Below are positions 47,703-57,069 of a stretch of DNA of 64,000 nucleotides, in pieces. Both the position numbers and the translations under genes were made by a program. The stretch comes from a virus. How positions within the stretch are numbered: position 1 is the stretch's first letter; each line of letters begins with the position of its first letter. The notes beneath the pieces were generated by a model. The model was not told the origin of the DNA and did no database searches. It saw only the letters and a program-made list of their open reading frames with translations. The DNA lies in IMG/VR virus record IMGVR_UViG_3300028394_000066, positions 1 to 64,000 of that record, one strand, 5' to 3'.

Positions 47703-48017
47703 ATGGCAGCGACTTACCCAGGAGGAATTGCCTCCTTTACAAGAAAAATTGACAATGTCGATACCGTCATTGCCTCTGACGTAAATGTTATTTACGACGA
47801 AGTTGAAGAGATTGAACGCCAATTAAGTGGTGTTAATAACCCGTCTTATGGTGGGGCGCTTGCTACGAGTTCCGTTTGGGGTTCTGGAAATATGATTACA
47901 AACCGAACTGACTGGTATCAGTTTGGTGGTCTTGCTGGTCGCATTCAAAACATTGAGCACGGTGTGTACAAAGCGGTAACAGCTATTGATGGAGGAACCG
48001 CGGCTTCTAATGCCTAA
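47703..48017 (+). CDS. 104-residue tail-type protein
   Basis: Starts MAATYPGGIASFTRK. The N-terminal part is the PGG...F..KVDNVDTVI(A/D)ASDVN...DEV..IE..LG-type motif often seen at the start of phage fibre and baseplate-decorating proteins. Overlaps the next gene by 8 bases. Probably a baseplate or fibre adaptor. Confidence 0.65.
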   Translation: MAATYPGGIASFTRKIDNVDTVIASDVNVIYDEVEEIERQLSGVNNPSYGGALATSSVWGSGNMITNRTDWYQFGGLAGRIQNIEHGVYKAVTAIDGGTAASNA

Positions 48018-50265
48018 GTATAGCCAGTCCGTTTATAACACTGCCCTTTATGGAATCAAGGCAGTGCTGCCATTTAGCGCAGAACCAATGACTGCAATTG
48101 CGCTGTTGTACAGTGCTGTTACTTTGGAGTTTGCGTCTCCTTCTGGCAGTTACATTGAATTTAGAATTGTTAGAAGCCAAGAAGGTTACCCGCAATCTCA
48201 AGAAGACGGGGCTGTTATTTATCAGTCTCAGGGGATTCCTGGACAAACTAGAATCTTTGATGGAAAATACTCAGACAAAGGCTCCGTAACCTCGTACGCC
48301 AATCTTCCCACTACGGCGTCTGTTAACGACCAGTACACGGTTAAATCTTTGGGGGCTGTTACTGGCACTTCTTATGTTTGGAATGGATACGAGTGGCGCA
48401 ATTTGTCACCCCTTGTGTCTGGTAAGTTTGTTTATTACCGTGCGTGGATTCGAGCGTCGGCCACGTCTAGCTGGGTTAGGGCGGGTACTACGTTTACTTT
48501 AATTCCACAAATTGACTCGTTGTCTGTAGGGCGCGACACCGTGTACACAGCCAGCACTACTCCTACACAAGATAAACTTGTTTACGCTCTTAACGGCGGA
48601 GAGTCGTTGCTCTCAACTACACACGAACGATTTATGGCGACAATTCCGTCAGTGTTTGTTTCCGCAACTAACGGCTCGTTTGACCTCCCTAATGACGTGT
48701 ACGACCCTTCCGTCGATAAAAGTGGTATCCGAGAGAACTCTCTCATCTCCACATTTCTTTCAGCTTTTTCGTACACAATTGATGAGTTTATAACTTGGGC
48801 AAGAGGCGTCTACCCCGACAATCAAAATCACCGAGCTGGTGAGGCCGCCCTTATTTTTAAGACCCATGAGTTGGGCATGAAACCCGACTACGAGGGTGTG
48901 ACCACTACGCAAAAAAAGCTTCTCAGTAATGCGGTTGAAATTTACCGAAGTAAAGGAACTAAGGGGGGCCTAGGTCTTTTTGTTAAAAGTGTTACGGGGT
49001 ATGCCGCAGAAGTTTCGGAAACAAGAAATCTCCTTTTGTCTCACGAAGATAGCACTTTTGATATCCCTGGTTGGACTTCTGGGTCTGTGGGCAACTGGTT
49101 TTCTCTTTCTGGCACGCCCACTCTTACCGTAAGCAATTCCCAGGCGACCGCTGCGGGTGTCACTGATTCTTTAGATGCCAACTTTTCTTTAAAAGTAACG
49201 ACTGGGGGCACGGGTAAGTATATTTCCCTGGGAACAACGAGCCCAATTACAAACGGAATTCCAGTAACTGCGCTGAGTTATTACTCTCTTTCTTTTTATG
49301 CTCAAAACTCTGCTAGTTCAAACGTTACTGCGGAAATTAGATGGTACGACCGAGCGGGTGTTCTTCTTTCCACAACGGCTGGTACCGCTACTGCAACCGC
49401 AGCAACGTTCACAAGAATAAGTCTTATAAATAAGCAAGCCCCAACTGGCGCTGTTTACGCGGCCATTGCGATTAAGTTTGCAACTAGCGCGGACTACTAC
49501 ATTGATATGGTTCAGTTTGAAAAATCTGCAACTGTAACTGCGTATCAAGAGCCCCGTGGGGCGGTTGTTACTCTAAGTCCCACAAAGACAAACTTGATTG
49601 TTAATCCTTCTTTTGAGGTTAACGCAACTGGTTGGTCTGGAACAAACGCAACACTTGCTGGCTTTCTTACTACTGTTGCAGCTCACTGCGGAGAGAAGCA
49701 CGGGTCTATTACCGCGTCATCAACGGCTGTGGTAACTTGTCAAACAACAGACTACATTACGGTAACTGCTGGAAAAAAGTACAGCGCATCCGCATACTTA
49801 AAGGACAAAGATTCTTCTAAATCTTACGTTGCTGGAATTATTTTTTACAACAGCTCAAGTGCAGCCATCGGCAGCGGAGAGTTTGTCGGTTCGGCAACTC
49901 CTCTTTCTACTTCTGCTTGGACTAGAGTTTTTGTAAGTGGTCTTGCTCCCGCTACTGCAGTAAAAGCTAAGGTGTACATAAAGTCCACAACAGCGGTTAC
50001 CTCTACAAAAGCCGTGTATATTGACGCCGTGCAATTTGAGCAGAGTGAAACTCCAACCGACTACTTTGATGGCTCTTTAGAAGTAAGTGGAGCTAATTGG
50101 GCTGGTACCGCAAATAATTCCGTATCTTATTACTACCTTGCCTTATCAAATAGAGTCAGTAGACTTCAAGAAGAGATTACAGAATACATTGGTTTGAATA
50201 CTCCTTATTACATAAAATTTTCTGGAAATCCAGCTATTACAGGCTCGCTTTCTGGCATAGCGTAG
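48010..50265 (+). CDS. baseplate protein (gpI-like) with two carbohydrate-binding-like modules
   Basis: 751 residues from ATG 48010. The middle part (about 220-340) has VDKSGIRENSLISTFLSAFSYTIDEF and GTKGGLGLFVKSVTGYAAEV, as in tail-protein I/wedge-type proteins. Two following modules of about 150 residues (about 345-515 and 520-695) share the order ...GW..., FSLKVT/GSITAS, Y.(S/T).(S/A)FY(A)/SAYLKDK, YYIDMVQFEK / VYIDAVQFEQS, each ending with a CBM4_9-type VQFE signature; the second starts NLIVNPSFE. These may bind sugars on the host wall. Ends with a Leu/Ser-rich tail (to 751). Confidence 0.72.
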   Translation: MPKYSQSVYNTALYGIKAVLPFSAEPMTAIALLYSAVTLEFASPSGSYIEFRIVRSQEGYPQSQEDGAVIYQSQGIPGQTRIFDGKYSDKGSVTSYANLPTTASVNDQYTVKSLGAVTGTSYVWNGYEWRNLSPLVSGKFVYYRAWIRASATSSWVRAGTTFTLIPQIDSLSVGRDTVYTASTTPTQDKLVYALNGGESLLSTTHERFMATIPSVFVSATNGSFDLPNDVYDPSVDKSGIRENSLISTFLSAFSYTIDEFITWARGVYPDNQNHRAGEAALIFKTHELGMKPDYEGVTTTQKKLLSNAVEIYRSKGTKGGLGLFVKSVTGYAAEVSETRNLLLSHEDSTFDIPGWTSGSVGNWFSLSGTPTLTVSNSQATAAGVTDSLDANFSLKVTTGGTGKYISLGTTSPITNGIPVTALSYYSLSFYAQNSASSNVTAEIRWYDRAGVLLSTTAGTATATAATFTRISLINKQAPTGAVYAAIAIKFATSADYYIDMVQFEKSATVTAYQEPRGAVVTLSPTKTNLIVNPSFEVNATGWSGTNATLAGFLTTVAAHCGEKHGSITASSTAVVTCQTTDYITVTAGKKYSASAYLKDKDSSKSYVAGIIFYNSSSAAIGSGEFVGSATPLSTSAWTRVFVSGLAPATAVKAKVYIKSTTAVTSTKAVYIDAVQFEQSETPTDYFDGSLEVSGANWAGTANNSVSYYYLALSNRVSRLQEEITEYIGLNTPYYIKFSGNPAITGSLSGIA

Positions 50266-50279
50266 TGTAGGCTGTCCGT

Positions 50280-50537
50280 ATGGACACATTAATTTGGATT
50301 ATTATTTCGGGAATGGCAGTGGCCTTCTCAACAGAACTACTTATTCGTATTCTTCAATGGTGGGTTGAACCTCGAAACGTTCGCGTGTGGGGAACAGTGC
50401 CCCTCTCTCTTGGTGCATGCTATTTAGTTGGCATCCCCTTCCCAAGTATCGTCGTAGCCACATTGGCGGTCGGGTTTTTTTCGACCACCCTATTGCTAAT
50501 TATCGACCGTGCCTCTATAGTTAGTATTCGTCGTTAA
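50280..50537 (+). CDS. small membrane protein
   Basis: 85 residues with three hydrophobic segments (about 4-24, 40-57 and 60-77), an aromatic RILQWWVEPR link and a basic end (IVSIRR). Last gene of the structural block; function unknown. No clear ribosome site beyond weak purines. Confidence 0.6.
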   Translation: MDTLIWIIISGMAVAFSTELLIRILQWWVEPRNVRVWGTVPLSLGACYLVGIPFPSIVVATLAVGFFSTTLLLIIDRASIVSIRR

Positions 50538-50559
50538 ATTAACTTAGAGAGGGCATCGC

Positions 50560-51441
50560 TTGGAGGGCTTGTTAGCACGTGAGGTGACTCTGCTTTCTGT
50601 TTTGTCAGAGAATGTAGACCGCTGGGGTGATATCAAATTGACTATGGTCGAGTTGGTCGGAATGACTGGTTCGAGCCGTACGACTCTGTGGCGTGCCCTC
50701 ACAAAGCTGAACGAGATGGGTCTTGTCCAGACGACTCGAACAAAACGTAATCTTGGTAAGTTGTACAAGAACCGTTACCGACTTGGTGAAACATCAACAG
50801 CTGGCCAAGGTGGCTATGATGACATATCTACTACAGGTACAGTAACTACAGAAGTAAAGAATACTTCGTATTCTTTGGGGGCCGAGGGCCCCGCGAAAGG
50901 AAAAACAATGGTGAACAAATGGAGTGACGATGACGAGGGCATTGCGGGCTTTGGTTTGCTTGAAGAAAAAACCGTCGAGCCAGTAAATGTAAAGAGGAAT
51001 GACCCGAAGACCCGCTATCTGCGGCCTCAGAATGAGTGGACGGCATGGGATGTAGCCTCGGAATTTGCGGTGCGAGCGTATGACGTTGTGCGTGGAACAC
51101 CTGGGATTGTGAATACGAAAGCGTTGGCGGGGGCTTTGCGAGCCAATCGGACTAAGTTTGGAATTACCGCCGAGCAAGAGGTGACTCTGCTGGATAAGTT
51201 CTTTGCGGACACTCGGAACCATGTGAAGATGCGGAAATTCCCCAAGGGCACTCACGGTATGTACTTGAACTTCATCACCAGCAACATATCGGACGTCTCC
51301 AACTTGGTGACTGTTGAGGACGCTCTTGCGTTGGTCGAATCTTTGGAGTATGTTATTGCTTCTGATGGTCGTAAGTTTGACAACTCAATGCCAGGCCGTT
51401 CGGCTTTGGCTCGTTACGAAGAAAAATTGAAGGGGGCATAA
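50560..51441 (+). CDS. DNA-binding protein with winged helix, replication region
   Basis: 293 residues, TTG start with GAGAGGG 6 bases upstream. Residues about 5-75 form a winged-helix domain (LVGMTGSSRTTLWRALTKLNEMGLV). A Ser/Thr/Gly-rich linker leads to a C-terminal helical domain (about 150-290) including LAGALRANRTKFGITAEQE. It stands at the head of the replication operon, ahead of a DnaC-like loader and DnaB-like helicase, so an origin-binding or primosome-starting role is plausible, but a transcription regulator is equally possible. Confidence 0.65.
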   Translation: MEGLLAREVTLLSVLSENVDRWGDIKLTMVELVGMTGSSRTTLWRALTKLNEMGLVQTTRTKRNLGKLYKNRYRLGETSTAGQGGYDDISTTGTVTTEVKNTSYSLGAEGPAKGKTMVNKWSDDDEGIAGFGLLEEKTVEPVNVKRNDPKTRYLRPQNEWTAWDVASEFAVRAYDVVRGTPGIVNTKALAGALRANRTKFGITAEQEVTLLDKFFADTRNHVKMRKFPKGTHGMYLNFITSNISDVSNLVTVEDALALVESLEYVIASDGRKFDNSMPGRSALARYEEKLKGA

Positions 51442-51620
51442 TGCTTTACGAATTAGGATTTACGGAAAATATGCGCGACAAGATTAACGATGAGCAAGTT
51501 CGCAAGGAAGAGCGCGAGCGTATTATCAAAGCGATTGAAGATGCACCACCAGCAATGGACTTCTTTGGCCCATACATCGCCAAGGATAAACTGATTGCTC
51601 TTATTAAGGGAGAAAACTAA
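51441..51620 (+). CDS. 59-residue charged protein
   Basis: Starts MLYELGFTEN and is largely one helical charged segment (RKEERERIIKAIEDAPP) followed by FFGPYIAKDKLIALIKGEN. The RERI...IED...D...LI.LI pattern is repeated in the next protein, so the two may be related. Overlaps both neighbours by TAATG. Confidence 0.6.
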   Translation: MLYELGFTENMRDKINDEQVRKEERERIIKAIEDAPPAMDFFGPYIAKDKLIALIKGEN

Positions 51621-51814
51621 TGGACTCTTGGAAAGAAGAAATGGAAAAAGAGTTTCAAGTAATACAAGGGCTTGTTGTAGAAGCTGGAGCACAGGGAGCC
51701 AAGCGTGAGAGGGAGCGCATTCTCGCGATACTTGCACGCCTACACGACTCTGAGTACGAAGAAATAATGACACACGATGACTTAATAGAACTTATCCAGG
51801 AAGAAAACTCATGA
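51620..51814 (+). CDS. 64-residue charged helical protein
   Basis: A single helical protein (KEEMEKEFQVIQGLVVEAGAQGAKRERERILAIL) ending in HDDLIELIQEENS. Same RERI(L).I..ARL...L(I)ELI arrangement as the preceding product. Overlaps the next ATG by 4 bases. Function unknown. Confidence 0.6.
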   Translation: MDSWKEEMEKEFQVIQGLVVEAGAQGAKRERERILAILARLHDSEYEEIMTHDDLIELIQEENS

Positions 51815-52533
51815 CGTATGACATTGCGGAACTATCTCCAATGAAGCGACACTGGCTTCTTCGCGGCTCTAACATTCCACGAAGGTTCCTTGGAATTGAA
51901 CCCGAAGATTTGATTAAGCGCACAGGCGGATTCCCGTACGAGATTACGGACTGGCTTGAGCAGGTATTAGAGGGAAAGATTATCAAAGAAATTGGCGGGC
52001 TCTCAGTAACGGGAACTGGCCTCTTGTTTGATGGTTCCCCTGGACTGGGCAAGACTACGCATGCGGTTACGGCATTGATGGAATTTGTACGCCATCTCCC
52101 AGAAGAGTCCGACAAGGCACGTGAGATTCTTGCAATAACAGCGGAAGATTACGGCCTTTATTCTCGTCCCGTTTACTACATGACTTTTCCCGAGTTCTTG
52201 TCACGCAAGAAAGCCATGTTTGATGCCGACCCCGACACAAAGAAAGAGATGTTTCATGAGATGGAGGGCTTTCATGGTCGTGCCAAAGAGGACCACCTAA
52301 ACGTCCGTCTTCTTGTCTTAGATGACTTGGGAAAAGAGTACGGTTCAAAGTATGATGACACATCATTTGACGAAATTTTGCGCGCAAGGTATGATAAAGC
52401 TCTACCTACTATTATTACAACAAACGTAGAGCGCGAAAAGTGGTCTGCCCAGTATGGTGAAGCTATGGGGAGTTTCGCCCACGAAGCCTTCACTCGAGTG
52501 CGTATCCTGGGAGAGGACAAGCGTAAAAAATGA
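51811..52533 (+). CDS. DnaC/IstB-like helicase loader ATPase
   Basis: 240 residues. An AAA+ core with Walker A GSPGLGKTT (about 75-83), Walker B LLVLDDLG (about 167-174), a sensor-like PTIITTNVERE (about 205-215) and an R-finger-like AFTRVRI near the end. Loads the replicative helicase onto DNA; the helicase gene lies 0.7 kb downstream. ATGA coupling to both neighbours. Confidence 0.87.
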   Translation: MTYDIAELSPMKRHWLLRGSNIPRRFLGIEPEDLIKRTGGFPYEITDWLEQVLEGKIIKEIGGLSVTGTGLLFDGSPGLGKTTHAVTALMEFVRHLPEESDKAREILAITAEDYGLYSRPVYYMTFPEFLSRKKAMFDADPDTKKEMFHEMEGFHGRAKEDHLNVRLLVLDDLGKEYGSKYDDTSFDEILRARYDKALPTIITTNVEREKWSAQYGEAMGSFAHEAFTRVRILGEDKRKK

Positions 52534-52838
52534 AAGAAGTCAATATGCACATTTCGTGGAGAACAGTTCAAATGTTCTTGGATGATGCTGGTGTTTTTGA
52601 GGTTGAAATTGACCAAGACAATAAGTCTAAAATTCGTTGTAGCTGCCCAGCGTTTTTTAAGTCCGCTAAATGCAAACACGTTAAGTATGTCCGTGACCAG
52701 ATGTCTACTAATCAAGGGCACTACTCTATTCAGATTCCCCTTGACATTGACGAAACTGAAGCAATCGCGGCAATTGACGACCCCGACCAGTTTCGTAGTT
52801 TTGTAATCAAGTATGGTAAGGTCGAAGTAATTGATTAA
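52530..52838 (+). CDS. small SWIM-type zinc-finger protein
   Basis: 102 residues. C37-x-C39-x8-C48-x-H50 within RCSCPAFFKSAKCKHVKY is a textbook SWIM signature; the flanking parts are beta strands (N-term) and an acidic end. SWIM fingers bind DNA or proteins and occur in recombination factors and transposases. It lies between a helicase loader and helicase, suggesting a replication or recombination adaptor. Confidence 0.8.
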   Translation: MKEVNMHISWRTVQMFLDDAGVFEVEIDQDNKSKIRCSCPAFFKSAKCKHVKYVRDQMSTNQGHYSIQIPLDIDETEAIAAIDDPDQFRSFVIKYGKVEVID

Positions 52839-53244
52839 AGGCGATATCTCAAATGAAACCCCGCCCCGCATCATAGTTTTGATGGATGTAGTGGCCGAGG
52901 TTACTTTTGAGGAATCGCGCAAAGGTCTTCGCAAGATTATAATTCCAAAGGTCAAGTGGAAGAATGAAAACCTCAACCACCTTTGGAACATTAGCTACAA
53001 GTTTGGTTTAGCCATTGAATTAGCAGGCATTGCAGACGAGGGCTGGACAGAAGACTTACTTTACAATATGATGAACAAGCTTGACAATCGTGGGGGTAAT
53101 CCGTTTAACTACTCCTGGGTGTATGATGACTTTCAAGAACTGATTGATGAACTTCCATACAAAGCAAACTTTAAAGGCATCATTGCCAACCCTGGGACCG
53201 TAGCTCGTTTTGGTTCATGGGGCATAGAGATTCAAAACATCTAA
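52831..53244 (+). CDS. 137-residue protein of unknown function
   Basis: Probable TTG start overlapping the previous stop (an ATG at 52882 is an alternative). Begins with IIVLMDVVAEVTFEE; middle is helical with WNISYKFGLAIELAG; ends with an ANFKGIIANPGTVARFGSWG loop. Not recognised. Position between SWIM protein and helicase. Confidence 0.6.
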   Translation: MIKGDISNETPPRIIVLMDVVAEVTFEESRKGLRKIIIPKVKWKNENLNHLWNISYKFGLAIELAGIADEGWTEDLLYNMMNKLDNRGGNPFNYSWVYDDFQELIDELPYKANFKGIIANPGTVARFGSWGIEIQNI

Positions 53245-53262
53245 CAAACGCTGGAGGGCAAA

Positions 53263-54522
53263 ATGGCGGCAGACAACGAATACCGCTTACTGAGTAAGGT
53301 CATTCTTGACCGCAACATTATTCCCGTAATTGAAAACGGGATTAAAGACGACTGGTTTGTAGACGACGACTTACGTCGTGTGTACAAGTTTGTGCGTGAG
53401 CACTACGCTTCATACCGCGAAGTCCCCACAGCGATAGCAGTTAACGATAATTTTCCTAATTTCAAGACACTCAAGGTTGAGGATACTCTCGAGTACTTGA
53501 TTGACAAGATGGTAGAGTTTCGTCGCCGTACCTTGACTCGCAACGGTGTTGCTGACGTAGTGGAATCGCTGAACAACAACGACCACGAAGCCGCGCTACT
53601 TGAAATGAGCAAGGCAATAAGCCTTGTTAATGAACAGGGCATAATTGGTACCACACACATTGACCTCACTAAGAATCCCGACCAGTTCTGGGAAGACTAC
53701 GAGAACGTACAGAACCACAAACTTCTTGGGGTTGCCACAGGATTTGAAAAGATTGATGAGGCAACCGCAGGTCTCCAGGGCGGACAGTTAATTACTATTA
53801 TTGCTCCACCTAAGACGGGTAAGTCCCAGATTGCTTTGCGAATGGCCACCAACGTCCACGAAATTGGACTTGTTCCTATGTTCCAGTCTTTTGAAATGAA
53901 CAACCATGAGCAGGCCATGCGACACAACGCTATGCGTGCGCAACTCTCTAGCAAGCGCCTCCGCATGGGAACCCTTGAGACTGCAGAAGAAGACCGTATG
54001 CTTAAGATGCTTGACCACATGAAGACCGCAAAGCCGTTTCATCTTGTAGACGCGGTTAACGGTCTTACGGTAGACGCACTTGTAGCAAAAGCGGAACAGC
54101 TTAACCCCGACATTATCTTTGTTGACGGTGTTTATCTTATGCTTGATTCCGTTACTGGAGAGGCTAACACGCCACAGGCCCTTACAAACATCACTCGCGC
54201 ACTTAAACGTGTTGCGCAAAAGCTTGACATACCAGTAGTAATCACAACCCAAACTCTTCTGTGGAAGATGAAGGGCGGTAAGGTATCCGCAGACTCGATT
54301 GGCTATTCCTCCTCTTTCTTCCAAGACTCAGACGTAATCCTTGGACTCGACCCAATTGATGGGGACGAACGTCACCGTAACCTGCGCGTTGTTCAGTCGC
54401 GTAACAGCGGTCCTGAAAATAACTCTATTACCTGGAACTGGGATACTGGATGTTTTCACGACGAGATTAAAGAAAACTCGTGCAAATACTGCACGCCGTT
54501 TGCAGGAAGCATGAAGATATGA
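53263..54522 (+). CDS. DnaB-like replicative helicase
   Basis: 419 residues. N-terminal helical domain (1-about 130), then a RecA-like motor with Walker A IIAPPKTGKSQ (about 180-190), Walker B IIFVDGVYLM (about 285-295), and a QSRNSGPENN-type end. A GGQ-loop preceding the P-loop (GLQGGQLITII) is typical of DnaB. It unwinds DNA 5' to 3' at the fork. Ends in a Cys-containing tail (SCKYCTPF). Stop overlaps the primase start. Confidence 0.9.
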   Translation: MAADNEYRLLSKVILDRNIIPVIENGIKDDWFVDDDLRRVYKFVREHYASYREVPTAIAVNDNFPNFKTLKVEDTLEYLIDKMVEFRRRTLTRNGVADVVESLNNNDHEAALLEMSKAISLVNEQGIIGTTHIDLTKNPDQFWEDYENVQNHKLLGVATGFEKIDEATAGLQGGQLITIIAPPKTGKSQIALRMATNVHEIGLVPMFQSFEMNNHEQAMRHNAMRAQLSSKRLRMGTLETAEEDRMLKMLDHMKTAKPFHLVDAVNGLTVDALVAKAEQLNPDIIFVDGVYLMLDSVTGEANTPQALTNITRALKRVAQKLDIPVVITTQTLLWKMKGGKVSADSIGYSSSFFQDSDVILGLDPIDGDERHRNLRVVQSRNSGPENNSITWNWDTGCFHDEIKENSCKYCTPFAGSMKI

Positions 54523-55496
54523 TGCTAGATGTTCCTTTGGCGCTAGAGGCGCTAGGGATGGAGTATGACGAGCGTGGGCACGAGGCAAACGCCCTCTGCC
54601 CTGCACACCTCGCCCGTACTGGCAAGAACGACAACTCTCCTTCGTGGTGGATAAACCTCGAAACAGGGCAACACATCTGTTTCTCCTGTGGGTACAAAGG
54701 CAACCTGGCACAACTTGTCTGCGATGTAAACGAGTTCTACCTCAAGACCTGGGACAACAAGTACGCGTACGATTACGACACGGCGCGGACCTGGTTGGCC
54801 GAGGTGTCCGCAATTCCCGTGGAGCGTTTGCTAGAGATGATGAAGGCTCTACCTAACCGCATCGAGCCTATTCCCAAGCCTTTAGAAATGTCAGAAGCCC
54901 GCCTTGCCGTATTTGAGTCGCCCCCCGCAGAGGCGTTAGCTTCACGGAACATTACTGCTGAGGCTGCGGATAAGTACGGCGTATTGTGGGATACTAAAAA
55001 AGCTACATGGATTCTTCCTCTGCGTGAACCTCACTTTAACCGCTTGATTGGTTGGCAAGAAAAAGGTACACTTAATCGCACGTTCTTTAATCGCCCCGCT
55101 GGACTTCAGCGGGCTAAAACACTGTTTGGAGCTGATGTACAAAATGGAGATATTGCTGTTCTTGTTGAGTCTCCTCTTGATTGTTTGCGCGTTTATAGCG
55201 CTGGACAAGTTGGAGCGATGGCTAGTTGTGGTACAACTATCTCAGAAGACCAAGTCCGCCTCTTACGTCGGTCCGACCGAATCGTCTGCGCCTTCGACAA
55301 CCCAAAATTAGACTCTGCTGGTAAAAAGGCATCCGCAGAGATGGTAAGACTGGGCCGTAAATACGGACTAAACTTGTTCTTTTTCAACTATGGTGATACT
55401 GGGAAGAAAGACCCAGGAGACCTCACCAATGAAGAGATTGTGTGGGGAATTCAAAACGCACAATCCGCAGTACTTGGTGAAATGGCTTATGTTTAA
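54519..55496 (+). CDS. DnaG-type primase
   Basis: 325 residues from ATG 54519, which overlaps the helicase stop and has AGGAAG upstream; a longer in-frame start would lie inside the helicase gene. CHC2-type zinc site: C27-x2-H30 and C54-x2-C57. The Toprim catalytic half (about 215-300) shows VLVESPLDCLRV and IVCAFDNPK, where E and D residues bind Mg. Makes RNA primers; coupled to the next gene by 8 overlapping bases. Confidence 0.88.
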   Translation: MMLDVPLALEALGMEYDERGHEANALCPAHLARTGKNDNSPSWWINLETGQHICFSCGYKGNLAQLVCDVNEFYLKTWDNKYAYDYDTARTWLAEVSAIPVERLLEMMKALPNRIEPIPKPLEMSEARLAVFESPPAEALASRNITAEAADKYGVLWDTKKATWILPLREPHFNRLIGWQEKGTLNRTFFNRPAGLQRAKTLFGADVQNGDIAVLVESPLDCLRVYSAGQVGAMASCGTTISEDQVRLLRRSDRIVCAFDNPKLDSAGKKASAEMVRLGRKYGLNLFFFNYGDTGKKDPGDLTNEEIVWGIQNAQSAVLGEMAYV

Positions 55497-57060
55497 TGGA
55501 ACTCTGAAACCGTATCAGGTTGAGGCTGTCGATAAGATGGTCGAAAAGAAAAAGATTCTTGTAGCTTATGAGATGGGTCTGGGTAAAACTCCTATGACCA
55601 TTGCCGCAATTGAGCGGCTTAGAAGTAGCGGTGAGATAACAAAGCCTGTACTAGTCCTATGCCTGGCTTCTTTGAAGTATCAGTGGCAAAAAGAGATTAC
55701 AAAATTCAGCGACTCGGACTCAACTGTTATTGACGGAACTCCATCAGTTCGAGCAAAGCAGTACGTAGATGCTCCAAGGCACGAGTACATCATTATGAAC
55801 TACGAACAAGTTCTTAGAGACTGGGAGACAGTTAAGCTGATTGAGTTTAGTGCCGTAATATGCGACGAAGCAACGGCCATCAAAGGATTCAGAGCAAAAA
55901 GAGCTAAGAAGGTAAAGGAGCTCTCAAAGAATATCCCGATTAGATTTGCTCTTACAGGAACTCCCATAGAAAACGGACGTCCAGAAGAAATCTTTTCAAT
56001 CATGCAGTTTGTGGATAACAAAGTTCTAGGTAGATTTGACATCTTTGACAAGACGTTTATTGTCCGCAATCATTTCGGCGGGGTTCAGCGGTACCGCAAT
56101 CTTCCTACATTAAACAAGACTTTAATGGAGAGCACAGTTCGTAAGGCCCAAAAAGACGAGGACGTTAGCCCGTATCTTCCCGACGCAATTTATCGCGAGC
56201 CAATTGTAGTTAAATTAGATAAAGGAAGCCAGCTCGTGTACAACACAATGGCAGAGCACCTAGTGGCCTTCCTAAACGAAGCAAAAGAGATGTTTGGAAC
56301 ATCCTTTAGCGTCGCCGCGCACTACGGACAGTCCTACCAGCCCGATGACCCCGCAACACAGATGCGCGGAGAAATTATGTCTCGTATTTCTGCAATGAGA
56401 ATGCTGTGCTCAAGCCCCAACGTAGTTAAGGCAAGTTACAACAGATACGAGGATAGCCGAGGCACCGAAGGTAGCGCGTATATTCACGCCCTAGATGACC
56501 TCCTTAACGGAATCAGCAAAACACCTAAGATGGACGTTGCCATCTCGTATCTATCAGAACACCTAGACATTGACGAGAGCTACAAGGCCGTTGTGTTTGC
56601 GTCTTATTTGGATTCCGTGTCGGAGCTTGTTGATAGACTTAATGAGAAGGGATACGGAGCTGTTTCCTACACTGGAGAAATGAACGCAGTTAAGAAAGAA
56701 GCCGCAAAGGTTAAATTTCAAACCATGCCTAACGTCAGAGTGTTGGTAAGCAGTGACGCTGGAGGATACGGGGTAGATTTACCTCAAGCAAATCTTTTAG
56801 TAAACTATGACCAGCCCTGGAGTTCGGGAATGTTAGTCCAAAGAAACGGGCGAATCAACCGAACATCCAGCGAGTGGACAACTATTACAATTCAAGATAT
56901 ACTTATTAAAGACTCAATCGAAGAGCGCCAGTTCGAAGTATTGAGACAAAAGAAAGATGTAGCATTAGCAATCCTTGACGGAGAGAATATAAACTCCAAA
57001 GGGGGAGTTGACTTAACAGTCGGAAGTCTGTTAGATTTTATTACAACCAAATTAATCTAG
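55489..57060 (+). CDS. SNF2/DEAD-like helicase
   Basis: 523 residues from ATG 55489 (the frame is open further upstream but overlaps the primase gene). Motif I YEMGLGKTPM (about 26-35), motif II CDEAT (about 124), motif III ALTGTPIENG, motif V-VI SDAGGYGVDLPQAN and QRNGRINRTSSEW (about 465-470). SF2 ATPases of the SNF2 group remodel or translocate on DNA in replication, repair or recombination. Ends LLDFITTKLI. Confidence 0.88.
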   Translation: MFNGTLKPYQVEAVDKMVEKKKILVAYEMGLGKTPMTIAAIERLRSSGEITKPVLVLCLASLKYQWQKEITKFSDSDSTVIDGTPSVRAKQYVDAPRHEYIIMNYEQVLRDWETVKLIEFSAVICDEATAIKGFRAKRAKKVKELSKNIPIRFALTGTPIENGRPEEIFSIMQFVDNKVLGRFDIFDKTFIVRNHFGGVQRYRNLPTLNKTLMESTVRKAQKDEDVSPYLPDAIYREPIVVKLDKGSQLVYNTMAEHLVAFLNEAKEMFGTSFSVAAHYGQSYQPDDPATQMRGEIMSRISAMRMLCSSPNVVKASYNRYEDSRGTEGSAYIHALDDLLNGISKTPKMDVAISYLSEHLDIDESYKAVVFASYLDSVSELVDRLNEKGYGAVSYTGEMNAVKKEAAKVKFQTMPNVRVLVSSDAGGYGVDLPQANLLVNYDQPWSSGMLVQRNGRINRTSSEWTTITIQDILIKDSIEERQFEVLRQKKDVALAILDGENINSKGGVDLTVGSLLDFITTKLI

Positions 57061-57069
57061 GAGGGCATT

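Noticed and set aside
55390-55488. Longer start for the SNF2-type helicase within the primase gene
   Set aside because: 99 bases of overlap would be needed; ATG 55489 gives the normal 8-base overlap seen elsewhere in this genome.
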